From positions 1 through 45,367 of the forward strand of contig JAPOVK010000041.1 in the NCBI GenBank assembly GCA_026708185.1: 45,367 nucleotides of DNA. Direction: 5' to 3'. The notes beneath the pieces were generated by a model. The model saw nothing but the letters and a program-made list of their open reading frames with translations. It was not told the origin of the DNA and searched no databases. The stretch comes from Gammaproteobacteria bacterium. GTDB taxonomy: Bacteria > Pseudomonadota > Gammaproteobacteria > Pseudomonadales > Azotimanducaceae. Below, piece after piece: positions 44,782 to 45,367 of this stretch (the stretch's first letter is position 1; each line of letters starts with the position of its first letter). The translations under genes and the position numbers were made by a program.

Positions 44782-45367
44782 TCACCTAAGGCCGGCACCC
44801 GCCGCTGGCGACGTTTGCATGCGAGACGCGACCGCTTCGCGGTCGCCCCGAGAATTCGCTGCGCGAATTCTCCCGGCGGCGAGGCGGCGCCGACCGCCAG
44901 GCAACAAGACTTGGGCTTGTTTCATGGAAGGGGCTCGCCCCTCGCGCTCCCCCGCTGAGGGCTCCTTCTCTACCGCCTGCAGGAAGGCGCTTCGGGCGCG
45001 CGGATTGGCCTCGATCTCCTCGGGCGACGGCCGTTGGCCATTGCCGACGCCGGCGACGGGTCGCGCGCGCCCCGCTGCAAGACCGCGGACGGGCAGCCGC
45101 CTTGGAAGGTCCGGGCCGCGAACCCACTGCCGGAAGCGCTGGCGCACGAGGCGATGCTCGAGGCTGTGGAATGTGATCGTCACGAGCCGGCCGCCGGCAC
45201 CGAGCGCATCGAAAGCTGCGTCGAGACCGCGCGCCAGCTCGTTGAGTTCGTCGTTGAGGTGGATCCGGATTGCCTGGAACACCCGGGTCGCGGTGTTCCT
45301 TGCAGCTTGGCCCCCAGGCATTGCGGCGCGTACGACTGCAGCCAACTCGGCCGTGGTTTCGAGCGGT
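44782..45367 (-). CDS. rsmH: 16S rRNA m4C1402 methyltransferase RsmH, C-terminal part (5' end beyond window) with repeat-encoded tail
   Basis: About 194 residues are visible; the frame runs off the right edge. LETTAELAAVVRAAMPGG, ATRVFQAIRIHLNDELNELARGLDAAFDALGAGGRLVTITFHSLEHRLVRQRFRQW and SPEEIEANPRARSAFLQAVEK are classic RsmH. The family normally ends just after the last block. Here ~60 more residues follow: [15 protein letters not shown] from a 45 bp repeat (44921-44965), then a tail encoded over two perfect hairpins (44828-44872). The enzyme methylates C1402 of 16S rRNA and is the first dcw gene visible. The stop overlaps a possible ftsL GTG start. Confidence 0.93.
   Translation of the reverse strand, partial: PLETTAELAAVVRAAMPGGQAARNTATRVFQAIRIHLNDELNELARGLDAAFDALGAGGRLVTITFHSLEHRLVRQRFRQWVRGPDLPRRLPVRGLAAGRARPVAGVGNGQRPSPEEIEANPRARSAFLQAVEKEPSAGEREGRAPSMKQAQVLLPGGRRRLAAGRIRAANSRGDREAVASRMQTSPAAGAGLR
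44828..44872. repeat. Two adjacent perfect hairpins in the rsmH tail
   Basis: GCGACCGC (44828-44835), TTC loop, GCGGTCGC (44839-44846): an 8 bp stem with the CCGC-loop-GCGG core. Then GAGAATTCGC (44850-44859), TGC loop, GCGAATTCTC (44863-44872): a 10 bp stem. Both are within the translated extension of rsmH, about 40-90 bp before the ftsL start, and could shape the rsmH-ftsL mRNA. Confidence 0.85.
44921..44965 (-). repeat. 45 bp palindromic repeat inside rsmH 3' end
   Basis: A single unit in minus orientation: GGAGCCCTCAGCG, GGGGAGC, GCGAGGGGC, two bases, then a right arm GCCCCTTCC that has lost part of its complementarity. It is read in the same frame as the rng copy, giving [15 protein letters not shown]. 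Confidence 0.88.

Overview
This 45.4 kb, GC-rich, densely packed window looks like a chromosomal segment of an uncultivated gammaproteobacterium. The evidence is the gatC-gatA-gatB / mreBCD-maf-rng-yhdP-tldD order, a gammaproteobacterial dcw (division and cell wall) cluster, meso-diaminopimelate-type MurE, LpxC (hence lipid A) and a TonB-dependent receptor. Many starts are GTG or TTG, and most operon junctions are ATGA, GTGA or TGATG overlaps. I saw no rRNA, tRNA, CRISPR array, insertion sequence or prophage gene.

Layout. 1-6.3 kb: the end of a HEAT-like repeat protein, then a zinc-uptake locus: a His-rich TonB-dependent receptor, znuB and znuC on the minus strand, and znuA diverging from znuC. 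6.3-7.4 kb: a gap holding a terminator and hairpins, then a vapBC-type toxin-antitoxin pair. 7.4-12.6 kb (minus): a form II carbon-monoxide-dehydrogenase-like molybdenum hydroxylase (coxG, coxS, coxL, coxM) preceded by a ferredoxin-NADP reductase. 12.7-16.2 kb (minus): sulfate activation (cysD, cysNC) and a Uma2-family nuclease. 16.3-19.5 kb (minus): gatCAB. 19.9-31.5 kb (plus): mreBCD, maf, rng, yhdP, tldD, pmbA/tldE. 31.5-45.4 kb (minus): rsmH, ftsL, ftsI, murE, mraY, murD, ftsW, murC, ftsQ, ftsA, ftsZ, lpxC. Everything from gatC to the right edge except gatCAB concerns cell shape, division, peptidoglycan or outer-membrane construction.

The most striking feature is a 44-45 bp palindromic repeat at six places, all in the right-hand 26 kb. 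It occurs singly, truncated, or as tandem arrays of 3-4 units. Its core is a hairpin with arms GCGAGGGGC and GCCCCTCGC. It lies between lpxC and ftsZ and upstream of mreB. It is also translated in frame inside RNase G and at the C-termini of FtsQ, MurD and RsmH. A 45 bp unit is 15 codons, and it is free of stop codons in at least three of the frames used, so the same DNA contributes three different peptides. It resembles in principle REP/BIME elements or Rickettsia palindromic elements, but I do not recognise this family.

Two further oddities: the dcw cluster has no murF, murG, murB or ddl although the flanking genes are overlapping or nearly so, and the FtsI SxN motif reads Ser-Ser-Gln.
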